A stretch of 64,000 bases of DNA from Aphelenchoides besseyi (GCA_024699855.1 JAMPIQ010000002.1:12524001-12588000), one strand, 5' to 3'; positions 37,491 through 49,633 are shown, counted from the first letter of the stretch. Notes: generated by a model from the sequence alone, not told the origin. Numbers and translations: made by a program.

Positions 37491-38844
37491 GCATGATCTG
37501 AATTTTGCATTGGTATCAATACGTGTATGTTTATGTGAATAAACCTTAAACCCAACTTAATGTCTTTACTCCTATTTAATTGTAATTGAACCTTTCCGTA
37601 AGTGGAGATGATGGTTAGAAGTGGACCAGCAGCCCGATAGTGTATGTCGTAAAGATTGCGGTGACAAGCACGTCCCTATTTGCTATTAGGTAGTTGAATA
37701 AGTTCCTTTCAATAAGAACGAAAACAATGAGAACTTTAATCGTCGAATAGAAATTCACAGGATCGGTTGGCCTTCCTCATCGTCTAAGGTTTCCTGTCGT
37801 TGATGATGTTCTGTGCTTGCCGTATTAAAGCTGTGGAGAAATGTGAATTGAAGGTTACATTGCTTCACTCCCGCACATCAATAATTGCCATGTGCATGTT
37901 TGATGTCTTGTGAATTTATTGTTAAACGCAACTAGACTTTTGATCGCGTAAGCATTAACAAAATCGAAATCATCTGCATAAGATCTGGCGATAGAACAAG
38001 AGCTTTTTGAGCAGGTGAATGAAATAAAGCGATTGGTTCATTACGAACTACGTATTCAATCTTATTCTACGCAGCTCCAAGATTACATTCCTGAAACTCT
38101 TGCAATTCGTCGGTCTACTGCTCGAATCCCTTGAGTAACTGACGCTCATGAAGTGACCTTCTTCTAAAACTTAGAAGGTGAGGAGAAAAAAGCGTTCGTC
38201 ACTTGAGATTCCAAGGACGTCTCCGATCCATGTACTAATCAAGCTCACCGTTGCTTAACTTGCCAGATCGGACGGGATGGCGTGCATTCAACGAGATATG
38301 GACGAACACATTCGATTGGTGGAAGAGAAGACCTAAGAAGTGGGTTGCTGGCAGTCGGTAGTGAAATCAAGTCGATTAGATTGAAGACATAAATCAGATG
38401 AAGCTCCAGAACAAATAGCTTCGATTCTCCACTAAAGAAACTAACTGCAACAAAAAAAGCCCAACTTAACAAACAGATCAGTAAAGTAAACTAATTGATT
38501 TCTAATGGATCCTAGTGATGTACTCGATATCTAAAGCTACCAAAACACGTGATTCACACAATACTTTGCAATTTGCATGTTTTGTGTAAACCTCTTCAGC
38601 GTCTTCAAATTCAAATTTGTTTCGAGATTCAAAAGCTGCCAATCATTCTGATCGTCCGTCTTTTCAGTTGAAGTCCATTTGCCATTTTTGGACGGTTCGT
38701 TGTTGCTGTCAGTTCGTTTTCGGTTGTTCTGTTGGACGGTCGTTTTGTCCCTAAGATTCCGTGAATTCGCGCGTGTTCTCGTGTTGTTCGATCTTTATCT
38801 TGTGGAGTTGAGTGCTAAAGATACCCGATTTCTCAATTGCAATT
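37491..38844. other. Intergenic, nothing supported
   Basis: AATAAA at about 37540 probably ends the kinase transcript. No coding, repeat or RNA signal is recognised in the rest. Confidence 0.5.
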
Positions 38845-39245
38845 ATGTCACGCAAAGTTCTGATCGTTCTGTTCGCATGGACATTCTTGAACGTCTGGTT
38901 GACGTCTTCAGAGTCAGAGGGCTTCGTCAAAAGCGGGAACGACGTGTAAGTTCCGGAGCTGATTGCCCTCGTTATTCTGTTTATTTCAGCAGGTACAGTG
39001 GAGAAAGTGGCAATGTGGGTCCGGTTACATTCTACGTCAAAACCGACCTGTTGGAAATGCAACTGAATGCTCGTGAAAATCCCAAATATTCCCAAGAGTA
39101 AATTCAATTTTTTACCATTAATTTCTGTTTTAGTATCACGTTGACAATTGGCGAGCACACAAACATCGTTACTTTCCTATTCAACAACAAGACTGTTAAC
39201 GGTCAGTTTCATGACGGCAATTCGTTTTTGTCGGATCCGTTTTGA
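38845..39245 (+). CDS. Small secreted protein, unknown family
   Basis: Three short exons (38845-38945, 38990-39097, 39134-39245) encode about 106 residues. A strong signal peptide (KVLIVLFAWTFLNVWL) is followed by a beta-rich stretch (GPVTFYVKTDLLEMQLN, DITLTIGEHTNIVTFLFNN) and a stop. A poly(A) signal follows at about 39351. Exon 2 has two possible acceptors three bases apart (TTTCAGCAG). The neighbouring gene downstream has a similarly spaced beta-rich ectodomain, so the two could be diverged duplicates, but I see no strong identity. Confidence 0.65.
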
Positions 39246-39578
39246 TCCGGACTTTCGAAGAGGCGGAGAGGTTGATTCTCCTTTTAACCCGAGTTGAAGT
39301 GTCCACAATTCAGAGTTGTACTTTATTGGGATTTCTCAAACTTGGGTTAATAAACCTTACAAATAAAACGAGCACGAAATTTGAACGCGGATAATTTTAA
39401 CGATAAAATTCGAAGTTGAAAGATAAGGATCGGGGTTTCAGTGGTTCAGTGGTAGAAATGTGGACGGTGGAGTAAAGAATCGGAGGAGAGGAACAAAAAA
39501 TTAGATCAACATTCACGGTTAAATCTCCAAAGAAGAGAGAAAATGAGCAAGGAGAACAAAAAATGACGCCGCCAACCG

Positions 39579-41366
39579 ATGCCCTATCGTAGGGACCCAA
39601 AGAATCCCCAAGCGAAGGATTGGACGTCGAACAAGTTTGGTAACGATGGCAATGTGTTTAGATCGCGAGACGCGACATTTTTGACTACCTTCACTGTGAC
39701 TGCTTCTGCTGACGGCTCTACTCCCAAGTTCGAGTCTGTTGAAGGTGGTTACAAAGTCACGGTTTTTGTTACATTATTACATCCAAACGACAGTAACTGT
39801 TTAGACATCACCTTCAAGGCTTGTGAATCAGATTCCATCTATCAGCTGATATTCCGTTTTCAGGATGCGAGTCTTACTCCATTGGTCGATGAAAATCAAA
39901 ACTCCACATGGATTTGGGTCTCGGTGTCAGTTTGTGGCTACTCAACACTTTCATTCGTCTTTTTATTTCAGTATTGGGGAAACCTCACTCGTTATTATCA
40001 TCTTTTGTACTGTTATGATGGTTATCGGTTGCAAGCACTGGCACCAAATCAAGGCAATAAAAGCAGAACATGAAGAGCTTCGTAAATCTTACCCAACCAT
40101 TCAAGAACTTCAGATGCAATTAGCATTCGAATTTGCCGTTTTAAAAACTCCGATGGTTCAAGCGGACAAGAAAACAACCGAAAAGGTAAGTCGGTTGACT
40201 CAAATGGCTTCTGCTCGCTGCGTCAGCTCTTGTTACTGCAGATTCACGGCCCGCTTTTTGATGATAGCGAGCTCCTAACTTTGACTTGCTGTAATAAGAG
40301 CGCTAAGCTTTTGATCCCAAAATCTAAATTTTATCAGCACAATAAGATATCCTAAATTGCCAAACTCATTTTTGTGCTACAATCAACATCTCAAGATGTT
40401 AATCTAACTCACTTTATTTTCAGGTTCCAGCATCCAAAACACCGGTTAAGAAAACAGCCTACGAAACGACATTGGACAAAGCAAAGAGCCGAGCTCAACT
40501 TCTGGGCGAGAAGTTGAGGAAGAAGGACGTGCTCCACGTGGACTTCCTTCGAGACCGCCATCCACCGACCTCGAAGGAGTACACGGTCGACGAGCAAGCG
40601 CCGCTGAAGGAATTCATCTCCAATGAAGTGGCTATCGAAGTGAAGCATCCGTTGCTAATCAAGCCGATGTTCGCAGTCGTAGTCCAGTTGCTGTCATTGC
40701 CCAAATGGTCTCAAAGATTTGAAATCTATTTCAAGCTGCAACCTCTCGCCATTGTCAACACATTGAAACGGGCTCAGTCGCAGATGGCGAAGTACCGCGA
40801 CAGTTTTAAAAAAGGTGTGTCAATTCGATCTCACTGTTCTAATCCTTTTGATTTCAGGGCTCACCAATGTACCAAGACGTTGAGAGAGAACTGCGTGAGG
40901 TCGACAAGCTTCACCAAGTGGCAAAAGAGGTGTTCAATGCGAGACGCGGATACGAAAAGGTAAGATCTGCATTCACTTCACACCTATTTTACAGTATCGG
41001 CTTCCCTATTCTTTTCAAACGGGAGAAGAGTTCGGAATGCTCGACCGCAAGCAAATCGTCTTTGCGCTTTGCCATGAGCCGATCGACCAGGAGCAACTCA
41101 ACGAACTTGAACGCATCGTCAAGCAAATGGAATATCGACTTAGAGTTCGAGTAAATTGATTGCTTTCGACCTTCAAATCATCTCGCTTTTTAGAAGGCTG
41201 CCAATGAAACTGAACGCACACCACGAGACAAAGAGATCGACAAGATGAAAGAGAACCAAATTCGAACGGTTCGTTCATTCATGGAGATGACGTCGACATT
41301 GATCGCGATCAATACGAAGAAGAACGTTGGCACGGCTTTAGAACGTTTGCTTCGTTTTGTTGTTAA
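39579..41366 (+). CDS. Membrane-anchored coiled-coil protein, unknown family
   Basis: Six exons: 39579-39925, 39972-40185, 40424-40816, 40858-40959, 40995-41150 and one from 41194. The N-terminal about 115 residues look extracellular or luminal (FLTTFTVTASADGS, VTVFVTLLHPNDSNC). A single transmembrane segment (TSLVIIIFCTVMMVIGC) follows, then a long charged cytosolic region with coiled-coil stretches (YQDVERELREVDKLHQVAKE, LNELERIVKQMEY). No signal peptide is seen on the chosen Met, so the true start may lie upstream. The last exon is ambiguous. The frame continuous with exon 5 runs past the AATAAA at 41410, while another frame gives an acidic tail ending in TAA at 41364. The end given here assumes the gene stops before that poly(A) signal. 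Confidence 0.6.
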
Positions 41367-41439
41367 ATTGCTGGCGTCTTTGTTGCCACTTTATTGTTCT
41401 TGTGATTTAAATAAACCTTGGACTTTTGGAGTCAAAGTT

Positions 41440-41949
41440 TCTATTAAATGGATTACTAAGTATGCAACTGTGACCTATTCACATTATTGTTCCCTGCTAC
41501 TCGCTACAAATTTAATAACTCTACGTTTACTCTGCAATCGGCTACCGTGCCGCCTTTACCTATTCTTGGCAAAGCTTTCATGCGAACTCAACGAACCAAT
41601 GACGACTGAGCAGCCGTTATTACTTTTTCGACTACATAGAAATTTGGAAGCCGTCACATTTGAGAACTCAATCGATCCAGTCAGTGGCGACTGGTGGAGC
41701 AAGCCAGCTCAAGTCGAAGCACCGTTCAATAACATTCTCAATGCTCTCGTCGATTTATTCGCCAGTATACTCAAGTTTGCTTTGAATAATCCCATTGTTA
41801 TAGCTCTCTTAGTGGTTGCCGCTTTAATCATCTTTTGTGTTTTTAAGGCTTATTTGTTGCCGAAATCCTTTACCTTCTCTTCTATTAAACGTACAATTCC
41901 TATTAGGCGTCCTTTCTCTACTCCACGACGCAAATCGCACGTTTTGTGA
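41440..41949 (+). pseudogene. Retroelement/viral-glycoprotein-like membrane tail, copy 1
   Basis: The last 60-70 codons have a Trp-rich juxtamembrane stretch (SGDWWSKPAQ), a hydrophobic anchor (PIVIALLVVAALIIFCVF) and a basic tail. This is the layout of the C-terminus of phlebovirus-like glycoproteins carried by nematode BEL/P 'env'-bearing retroelements. Upstream sequence in the same region is out of frame and contains stops, so only the tail is preserved. Family assignment is inference from layout. Confidence 0.4.
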
Positions 41950-42131
41950 ACTCCGCAACTAATGAGGATATCGGCTTTCTCTATTCCAAACACACATTTA
42001 AGCGCATCATTAACCAGTTCTTCTCAATAGCCAACAATTCGAAGGTTAGGAACTTAAATCTTTATTCAACTCAACTGTACAAAAGTCAACGGAGGACTTA
42101 AGCGACACTATGGTTATCATGGAGCAAACAT

Positions 42132-42890
42132 TTACATTTTGGCAAGTTGGAATTTCGTTCGGCTGATGAGTATGATCGAAAGACCCAAATCCAAAATCGC
42201 ATTCACGCCGAGCAAATTGACTTCCGAAAAATGGCCGTGAGAAGTGTGGCACTCGATTTGGCTGTTCGGATCCTAAGTGCATAACATTAATTTGAAAATA
42301 TTCAAAACGTTACTTGAATGGCGGCGACGATTCCCTCCGAGAGCGTATCTTCGGAATCAATGAGTGTACGAATGGTCTTCTCAGAAAGGAACGTGTGAGG
42401 TGATCCTTGATCAACTAGGAACCAAACGACAATTGGCGATTTTGGATTTCTGACTCGTTGGCACACCAAGGGAACCATAAAACGACCAAATGGGCCATAG
42501 ACGACTCCATCGACTGGAAATATTAGTGATGGAAACTGGCCGGCGCTCAAGTTTGGAATCTTCTCCCGGATGCCAAGCTAAACAAATTTAGAATAGGCTA
42601 GCTAAACAAATTACCTCTTTGAGCTCCTCCTCATCCATATCAGTCAATAAGACATCGTACTCTTTCGGCTTAATGTAGATCTCCTTTGGAACATATCTTT
42701 TGATTGACAACGCCCCTCCAACGGTCACAACCCGATTATCGATGCACTTGGCAGCAGAGTCGGTATCCTTGCGAGTGGCGCTCATGCTCAAGAAACGGGC
42801 AGCCATAGCACTGTGAGTCGGAGCCATCTTGAACAACATCGGGACTTGACGGCATCCAACAGTGGCAATGCGAGCTGGGATCAACAACAT
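42132..42890 (-). CDS. Retropepsin-like protein with mitochondrial-type leader
   Basis: About 226 residues from three minus-strand exons (42890-42615, 42577-42314, 42272-42132). The N-terminus is rich in Met, Ala and Arg with no acids for 40 residues (TVGCRQVPMLFKMAPTHSAM, then RFLSMSATRK), as in mitochondrial presequences. The second exon contains a retropepsin-like strand WFLVDQGSPHTFLSEKT, where the active-site triad would be D-Q-G instead of D-T/S-G. The third exon has NLLGVNAILDLGLSIIL, resembling the conserved ILG-D-L strand of retropepsins. Ddi1-like or retrotransposon origin are alternatives. The gene has introns, so it is not a recent retroelement insertion. Activity cannot be judged from sequence. 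Confidence 0.65.
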
Positions 42891-43540
42891 CTTGACTGTT
42901 TGTGCTAACCAAATAAGACAATCACATTAAAACAAGGCAATGAATATTAAAGAAACAAAGCACGAAAAATAAACAGGATAAGCCGCCGTCATTATATCTA
43001 CCAAAAGATAAATTTTAATTCAATGGGTTTTTTCGCATCCCATCGTCAAAATTCCGTTGAAAGCAAGCAACTTCAACTTTCTCCTCCGTTTGGCGTTCTC
43101 ATTCACTCACATTCTGTTCGAGAAACGACTCGAAAGCACGCGATCTTTGTCAATCTTTTTCCGCCTCCCGAGTGTCGCGACTAAAGCGCGAGATTAGTTC
43201 ATTTTACGAACTCTTTTGATCACGTACTTTGAAGCCAATAAAACCCCAAAATCAGTCCTTGCTGGTCGATTAAATCACCCATTTATTTTATTGGGCCCGA
43301 TCAACTCGTTGTTGCATTCCCTCCGTTTCGACTCATTGATTATTTTTGCGCTCATCCGGAACATTCGATTGCCACCCAAGTTGTTTACCTTCTCCAACCC
43401 TCCGCCCTCTCTCACACCTTAACTCGAATTGTACTTAAGTTACACCTTATACCCGAATAAACGTAGTCTTATCACTTATTCTACTCGGAGTCGTCGTCTC
43501 ATTTTAGTCTTAACCAAATTTGTTATTTTGGAGTCGTAAC
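42891..43540. other. Intergenic, LTR-like 3' part
   Basis: Pyrimidine-rich DNA with an AATAAA near 43457, ending in TTGGAGTCGTAACA next to the membrane-tail copy at 43545. The polyadenylation signal and terminal CA recall an LTR end, but I found no second copy to confirm it. Confidence 0.3.
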
Positions 43541-43544
43541 ATTC

Positions 43545-43720
43545 TTACTGAATAACCCCGTTGCTATTGCTCTCTTAGCGATTGCAGCTCTAATCATCTT
43601 TTGCGTTGTAAAAGCCTACTTGCTACCGAAACCTTTTGCGTTCTCTTCCATAAAACGATCAATGCCTACAATAAAGCGCCCATTTTCTGCTTCGTGACGC
43701 AAATCACACGTTTTGTAAAA
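43545..43720 (+). pseudogene. Retroelement/viral-glycoprotein-like membrane tail, copy 2
   Basis: Diverged duplicate of the 41.78-41.95 kb tail: the anchor PVAIALLAIAALIIFCVV and the following AYLLPKPF are conserved, then a stop interrupts the basic tail. No upstream coding remains. Confidence 0.55.
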
Positions 43721-43953
43721 CTCCAAGTGAAATATGCCCGCAATCTTCACAAAAATTCTATCTCCATTCTATCCAATTCCCCAACCAAACAAAAAGCCAA
43801 CAAAATGCATTTAACGTTTATTTTCTATTAATTTACAGACGCGGAGAGTCGTAACGCAACCAAATACCAAAGCTATTCATGCGTCCTTTGTTCTTCTCGA
43901 AGCCTTGAAACGGAGCGCATTAGTTAATGTTAAAATCTCCAAAAGTCACCTAC

Positions 43954-44337
43954 CTACTCGGACAAATCGGTAAAACGATGGTTGAGGAGCTGTTGCCGAA
44001 AATCGGCTGCCTGACGGAAACTACCAAACGTGATGGTCAAAATTCCAACTTCAGTGATCGGTTCCATCTGTTCGTTGGTGTTGTTGACGCCCTAAAAAAG
44101 CAAACGATAAGATGAGTAGAAATGAGAAAAGCTTACTCGCCAAGTGACGGTTTTCAAGACGACTTTGTTCTTCTGACCACGAATATTTTCAAAAGTGAAC
44201 TCCATCGGATTGCACGTGTAGAAGTATGTGCGATCTCCATCGGCTATTGCAACTTGAGAACCATCCACCGTAACAATGAACTCGCGAGCGAAGACTCTGG
44301 TCGATGACTTGTATTCGAATCCGAGAATTTCTGTCAT
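43954..44337 (-). CDS. Small two-exon protein, unknown family
   Basis: About 112 residues (exons 44337-44137 and 44091-43954). The Met follows a TTGACTTTCAG acceptor by some 25 bases, so the 5'UTR may be trans- or cis-spliced. The sequence is beta-rich without a signal peptide or membrane segment (VFAREFIVTVDGSQVAIADG, GILTITFGSF, FRQQLLNHRFTDLSE). It looks like a soluble cytosolic protein with a single folded domain. I do not recognise the family. Confidence 0.6.
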
Positions 44338-45808
44338 TGTGGTGTACGAAGAGAGACTGAAAGTCAACTGGTTGAATGAAAACAAAATCGAAATGAATTG
44401 GTAGTTTGAATAGTTGAAAAAAATGCAAATTTTTTATTAAACCCACTTCTCTTCATTTTTGATTTCGATTTGATCTATCCCGTCAATTAGCTCCTGTTTA
44501 ACGTTAAGATCCATGGTCGACAAAGTAGATTTAATGTTCAACATTTAACTGCAACAAACAAGTTTCTAATAAGGCGCAAACCAGACAAAGCGAGCAAAAA
44601 ATCCAACAGTAATCTTTTAGCGCGCTCAATTGTTCCGCTTGAGAAACACGCAAGCGCAGCGCGCATCTTACCCTTTATTGCTGTTTGAAACTTGTATTTA
44701 AACTCAAGCTTAACTATGAATAAATTACTGTTTAACCCCCAGTCAACTGTTTGTAAGAACACTTGCAATATTTGGCAAGATATACCATGCAATTCTGGGC
44801 GTTTAATCTGGGCAATGACATCTTGACTCCGACCAAAACTCTCGAATTGAAATCGCATATTTCGTGTCCAACTTCAGCAATAGAAAGCTTTTCCGGTTTC
44901 CATTCATTGCCGCCTGAAACAATTCTACAAAACTAATCGACGTCTCGTTGATCGATGGTAGACGCCGTGAACACGACATCAAGATAAAACCACTGCTCTA
45001 GCTGCCGAGCTTGTAACTGCTTAAATACTTTCGAAGTTACACTTAGCAACTAACTAACGTCTAGGGGATCTCTTTAAACTTCAAATTCAATGGCTAAGAA
45101 AATGCAATGAAACAGATTAGAACACAAAAAATACGCGTTAAGACTCCAAAACCTTGTCTCGAACTGACACTCAACTGCTTATTGATTGTCGTGGCTAATC
45201 GACTTATGTCTTACCATCATTTTTTGCGTACTTAGGATTGTCGAGCTGATCGTTTGACGGACTGATGATTATGCTATACAGATACTGGACGAGTACTGTT
45301 CGGGCTCGATGACTTTTCGACTGGTCAGAAACACTGAAAGTGTTCAGTTCATTCGACAGTGTACAACTGTGAGGAAAAGAAAGTTAGTCGATGATCAATT
45401 GTATACGCGTATCTTGTAGTCGATTCGTTAAACTCTGCAACGCTGTTCGTGAAGAAGATGAACGGGAACTAAACCAACCATTGCAATTTTGTTGTTTTTC
45501 GTAAATTCGGTCGGTCAATCTCAAGTAGACAATGAGTGTGTGACTGTGGATTGTCCGTAATAGCAATTTTCGTAAAAATATAACTGCTGTTCAAAGTAAC
45601 AAATGAAGATGTTTTCGACAATGCATTAGTACATGACATCAACGTTTTGATTTGAGGTGATTCGGGAACTGCAAAGTCCCAGTTTCTTCGCTATGTTTCA
45701 CACGTTTCACCGCTTCCGACTGTCCAGAGTTCTTAGACCTGCCGACCGACTGCGCTCTCCGATTAAAGTGTCGGCGATTGCGAGTGGAAAGACGACCGAT
45801 CGAACTCG
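44338..45808. other. Intergenic, nothing firm
   Basis: A 106-codon minus-strand frame at 44538-44858 has an ATG but no family signal. A 14-base match to 32.88 kb lies at 45407. Otherwise nothing is supported. Confidence 0.4.
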
Positions 45809-47009
45809 GTTCCGAGAAAGCATTGAGTCGAGTGTCGTGCGAAAGACCACGGCACTTGCAGTGCGATGGTGTTGGTTCTGGGAAACGAGCAATTTGAACT
45901 CCCGGTGAGCAGAGGCGACGAATCGAGTGCATTCAATTTGTAAATAGAAATTTATAAACAATAAACAAAACAATTCAAATTAACAATCAAATTTGCGACA
46001 TTCGTGACGGATTCTTTAGTACTGAGGCCGGCGATGCTTTCTTCTGCGCGGCGAGCCCAGATAGTTGAGGACCATTTCCATTAAGTCGATCTTCTGCTTG
46101 TCGGGCATCCAGTTGAGTTACCAGAGCAGGTGTCGATAACGGGTGCTGCGATCTTTATTGGGAAGAAAGCATAACTGTATTTGTTGATAGGATTTGATCA
46201 GTTCGTCGATGGGACTTAGATCCCGTTGATGATAGACGTCATGATCATCACGTCGAGTCCTCTCGTGGTTTGCGCATAAAAGACGCGCTTCACGAGACCT
46301 CTGTCGTACCAACTGGTAGAAGTCTATCAGCGTTTTGGTCCATCGTACTGGTTCAACAATCATCCCGTCCTTTCCACAGGATGATGGCAACCTCCGAAAC
46401 TGTATTTTAAAAGCGATATACGTTGTTGTTTACGGTTGTATTGACTAAAATCAAATCAAACAGTTAATAAACAAAAACAGCAAAATTACATGTCGAAGAA
46501 GTTTTCGAAATCCTTAAACCGCGAACTTGGTCATTATAGAAATTTTTGTTGGAAGAGGTGATATTTATAGTTGATATCACTAACCTGCGGTCATCTGAAT
46601 TCCTGCCTCCAAACATTGTTGTCAGAAAATTCGATTAAAACCGCAAGTCATTATGACCACAAGAAAGCGTTGGTAGCCGGTTCGGTGATATCCCAGCAGT
46701 TGATTGAGCGGCTTGTTTTCATACCGCAAGTCATCTTGTTAGTTGAATTTTTTCGGCGGCATAGTTAGTGTTTCCTGTGAGTTGATTGCTTGTTGTACAC
46801 AATTTGATTGCTGTGTTGTGTCGATTACGTAACCTTCTACTGCTCAGTTCCATCCGTTCAAATTGTTCTCTGAGGGTTGGTTTTCTTGACAAGATGGAGC
46901 TGCGTGACTTGTGATGGCTAATGCCGTTAGCATTGAACAGTGCAAGATCGATCCATAAACACATCACTCAGAACCGATAACAACTGAGTAGAATTGATCG
47001 TATCACTAA
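45809..47009. repeat. 1.1-1.2 kb dispersed repeat, copy B
   Basis: Direct copy of 28432-29573. Similarity starts at GGTTCCGAGAAA and ends just after ACACATCACTCAGAACCGATAA. It directly adjoins Helitron helicase remnants on its right side, which suggests it is the non-coding end of the same element. Confidence 0.85.
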
Positions 47010-47094
47010 CTGTGCCGTATTTCAAATTTAGAAGAATTTGTCGAAGTAGCCTCCAAAGGTTAAACCACTTCTCATCAGTTCTCTGAGTTTCCGG

Positions 47095-47840
47095 TTGGCG
47101 ATTAGAGTGCGTATCGTTGAGCCATTGGTGCTTCGTCCCAAATAACGACATCAGCATTTAACCGGCACGACTTCTCGCTGTCAATTTCGAATTTGAATCG
47201 CGATGAAGTAGCACTCCAAGACTAAATGTTTTGTGACATGTTCGTTCGCCGGTAACAACAAAGCTGCAATTCCGGTAAATGCGCATGTCAAGAACTTTTT
47301 GTTGCCGTTGATGAAATGGCACAGGGTTTTGTGGACGTACGTTTTTCCAGTTCCACCTAGACCATCTACAAAGAAACATTTCGGCTTGCCTCATTCTGGG
47401 AGTTAAAAAGAGCTTCTAGAACTTTGTCGATAACGATTTTCTGTTCGGCGTTCTACATCTTGTCCAGCTCTTTTGCGGCTTCCAATTTCTAGTCATGATC
47501 GATTGTGCCCTCAATCTCGTCAATGTCGTCAATCGCGTCTATTGATGGAAAATCTTTGATTAATTTATTTTGACGTTGAAGAAGCGTGTCGATTCGTTTG
47601 GAGGCTCAAGCGATTGCTTTGGATTTGTCCTTCAGGTGTCGATTGAAATCTGCGCTCAAATCGTGCTTGAACATCTCCCACAACGCGTTTGGATCCTCAG
47701 AAAGTCGGTGGATAAGAATGTTGACAAAGAGTTCGCAAATTCTTCAGCATTAACACTTTGACTGCTTCTTTCATACACTTAACATATTTCTCATCGTCAT
47801 TAATCAAACCCAAAACCAGACACACTTCTCCATTGTTCTG
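47095..47840 (-). pseudogene. Helitron helicase N-terminal remnant
   Basis: Minus-strand fragments in shifting frames encode the PIF1-type helicase: a VLMLKNLRTL segment, Walker A GLGGTGKTYVHKTL, the following LTCAFTGIAALLLPANEH, and Walker B ADVVIWDEAPMAQRYAL ending in a stop. Motifs after Walker B are missing. The complementary C-terminal motifs at 33.3 kb belong to a different copy. Confidence 0.88.
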
Positions 47841-48216
47841 ATATTCAATTCCGTTGACTTGTCCTAAGACGAGTATCGCGTCACTGACAACCTGAATAGA
47901 CGCTTCAACGCGTCAAAGAACACAAACTTACCGATACAAAAAGCAACAAAAGAACGTAGTCCCGCAGGGCGATCGATGAACACGCCAGCGATTTGCGAAC
48001 ACAGAACGGTCGTCGACAACAAAACGCTTGCGAATCTGAAAAACAATGAACAATTAGTACGAATCCAAAAAACAGCTAAACAGCGATAAAAAAAACCGAA
48101 CTTACGACTTCTTTGACCACAGTAACAACAGCAACTAAAGTCACAACAACACCGTCGTTCACTTATATGGCATGCTCACAAATAAAGAAGACTATTCAAA
48201 ACAAATTCGATATATA
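47841..48216. other. Spacer, no gene
   Basis: Only short open frames are present; probably decayed mobile-element DNA between Helitron and mariner remnants. Confidence 0.4.
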
Positions 48217-48600
48217 CAGGGTGTCCCAGCACAACCGAAAGATTTTGAACGCTTATTTCTCGGCGATTTCTGAGCTGTTTTCTTTGTGTGGTTTTTGTTG
48301 TTGATGAAGAAGACTGGGAATTTTTGTTTGGCGTCGAGAAAAATTGCAGCTTTATCGGAATGGCTCGAAAACTGCATCTTGGCCAAAGGATGCAGAATTT
48401 AACGAAATTTTCAATGATGAGGTTTGGACGGTCATTTTTTCCAATCGTTTGTCCGTTAAATCTCAACACTTTTTTCGTTGTTTTCAATGAGTTTGTGCAT
48501 TTGCCGTTTAAAATCGTCCACTGCTCGATCAATCAATTCAGTCGTGTCGTTCGGGTGTTGCGCGTTGTTTATTTCGTGACTTCTCGCTCACTTTTGGATG
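48217..48600 (-). mobile_element. Truncated mariner, transposase 3' end
   Basis: The element end CAGGGTGTCCCAGCACAACC follows TATATA. Reading inward on the minus strand, a frame ends IDRAVDDFKRQMHKLIENN and a stop. This matches the C-terminus of the transposase remnant in the 54.9 kb element (INKAVDDYERRL). The distal part and second terminus are missing. Confidence 0.7.
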
Positions 48601-49633
48601 CCGGGCGATTTGGTCCTTACCTACGGGTCATCTTGCTTTCACTTCCATCCGTTTAATCTCACTATCGTTTTGAAGTACTGCACTCATCGTTTGTTTTTGT
48701 TCAGTTGTGCCGATCGATTGCCAACGAATCGGCGGGTTTCTCTCCGCCCACTTGGCCTTAAAGTTAAATCGTGATCACCTATATAACTAAGCGACAGCAA
48801 TACTGTTCGTTGCATTAGTGCTTTTCTGTTTGATAGTCGCATGAGTTTTCGTTGATCGTATTGGTGGTTAGTGGTGTCTTCGGTTGGCTGTTCAAATTTT
48901 GATTGATCTCAACGTTCGTATTCATTTCAAGCGTTCTACGGTTTCTGCTTTATTACTTGCAAACAAAGTGATTTCTTACCGACTATCTTTATTGCGATGT
49001 ACTTGGTCGTCGTGCGCGTTCTTTTTGACAATTTAATTGCGCAGGTGCTCGACTTCCTTCTACAGCATCGAATGTCAAAACCCATAACACAAATCTAATG
49101 GTTATTGCCAACATCAAAACAGCGACTTTGGACTCTTTGAATTCCGAAATCATTTCGTTTCACCAACCAAAAACAACGGTCAGAACAATGTGCTAACTTT
49201 CAATCACATTTGCTAACGAACGTTGATCAAAACCAATTGCACTTCTTCAACTCCGATTAAACTCCAACTTTGAATCTAAACTTCATTCCGTAACTTATTG
49301 CCAAGTCGAACTTCAAAATCGACAGCTCGAAGCTAATGGCTGTTGATGATATCAAAACTGCGGCTTGAACATTTTCTCGATCATTTGATGTCTTCGACAA
49401 TTGCGAGCACAAACCGAACACCAAATTAGCATAAAAGAAGAGTGCTCATTCGAAAATTTGCGATTTCTGCACAACGCACACGCACGAAATTTGCATTTTC
49501 TCACGATTGTTTCTTTTGCGTTCGAGACGTTTTGTTTCAGCTTTCTGCAACAAATTTGTGCATTTTCACATCAAACTTTTTGCTTGCTTTTGGAAATCAA
49601 TTAATTCTTTGTTTTTCAAGTTGTTGTCTCGAA
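48601..49633. repeat. Upstream region of the protease gene with a short dispersed repeat
   Basis: Two blocks, about 49057-49147 and 49421-49457, are near-identical to 54776-54864 and 54890-54930. The second locus is interrupted by a mariner insertion exactly where the similarity stops. The remainder has no coding signal. Confidence 0.6.

Noticed and set aside
46118..46390. 90-codon minus-strand frame in repeat copy B
   Set aside because: Not open in copy A, so not a conserved protein of the repeat.
48288..48656. 122-codon plus-strand frame
   Set aside because: It is antisense to a mariner transposase remnant.
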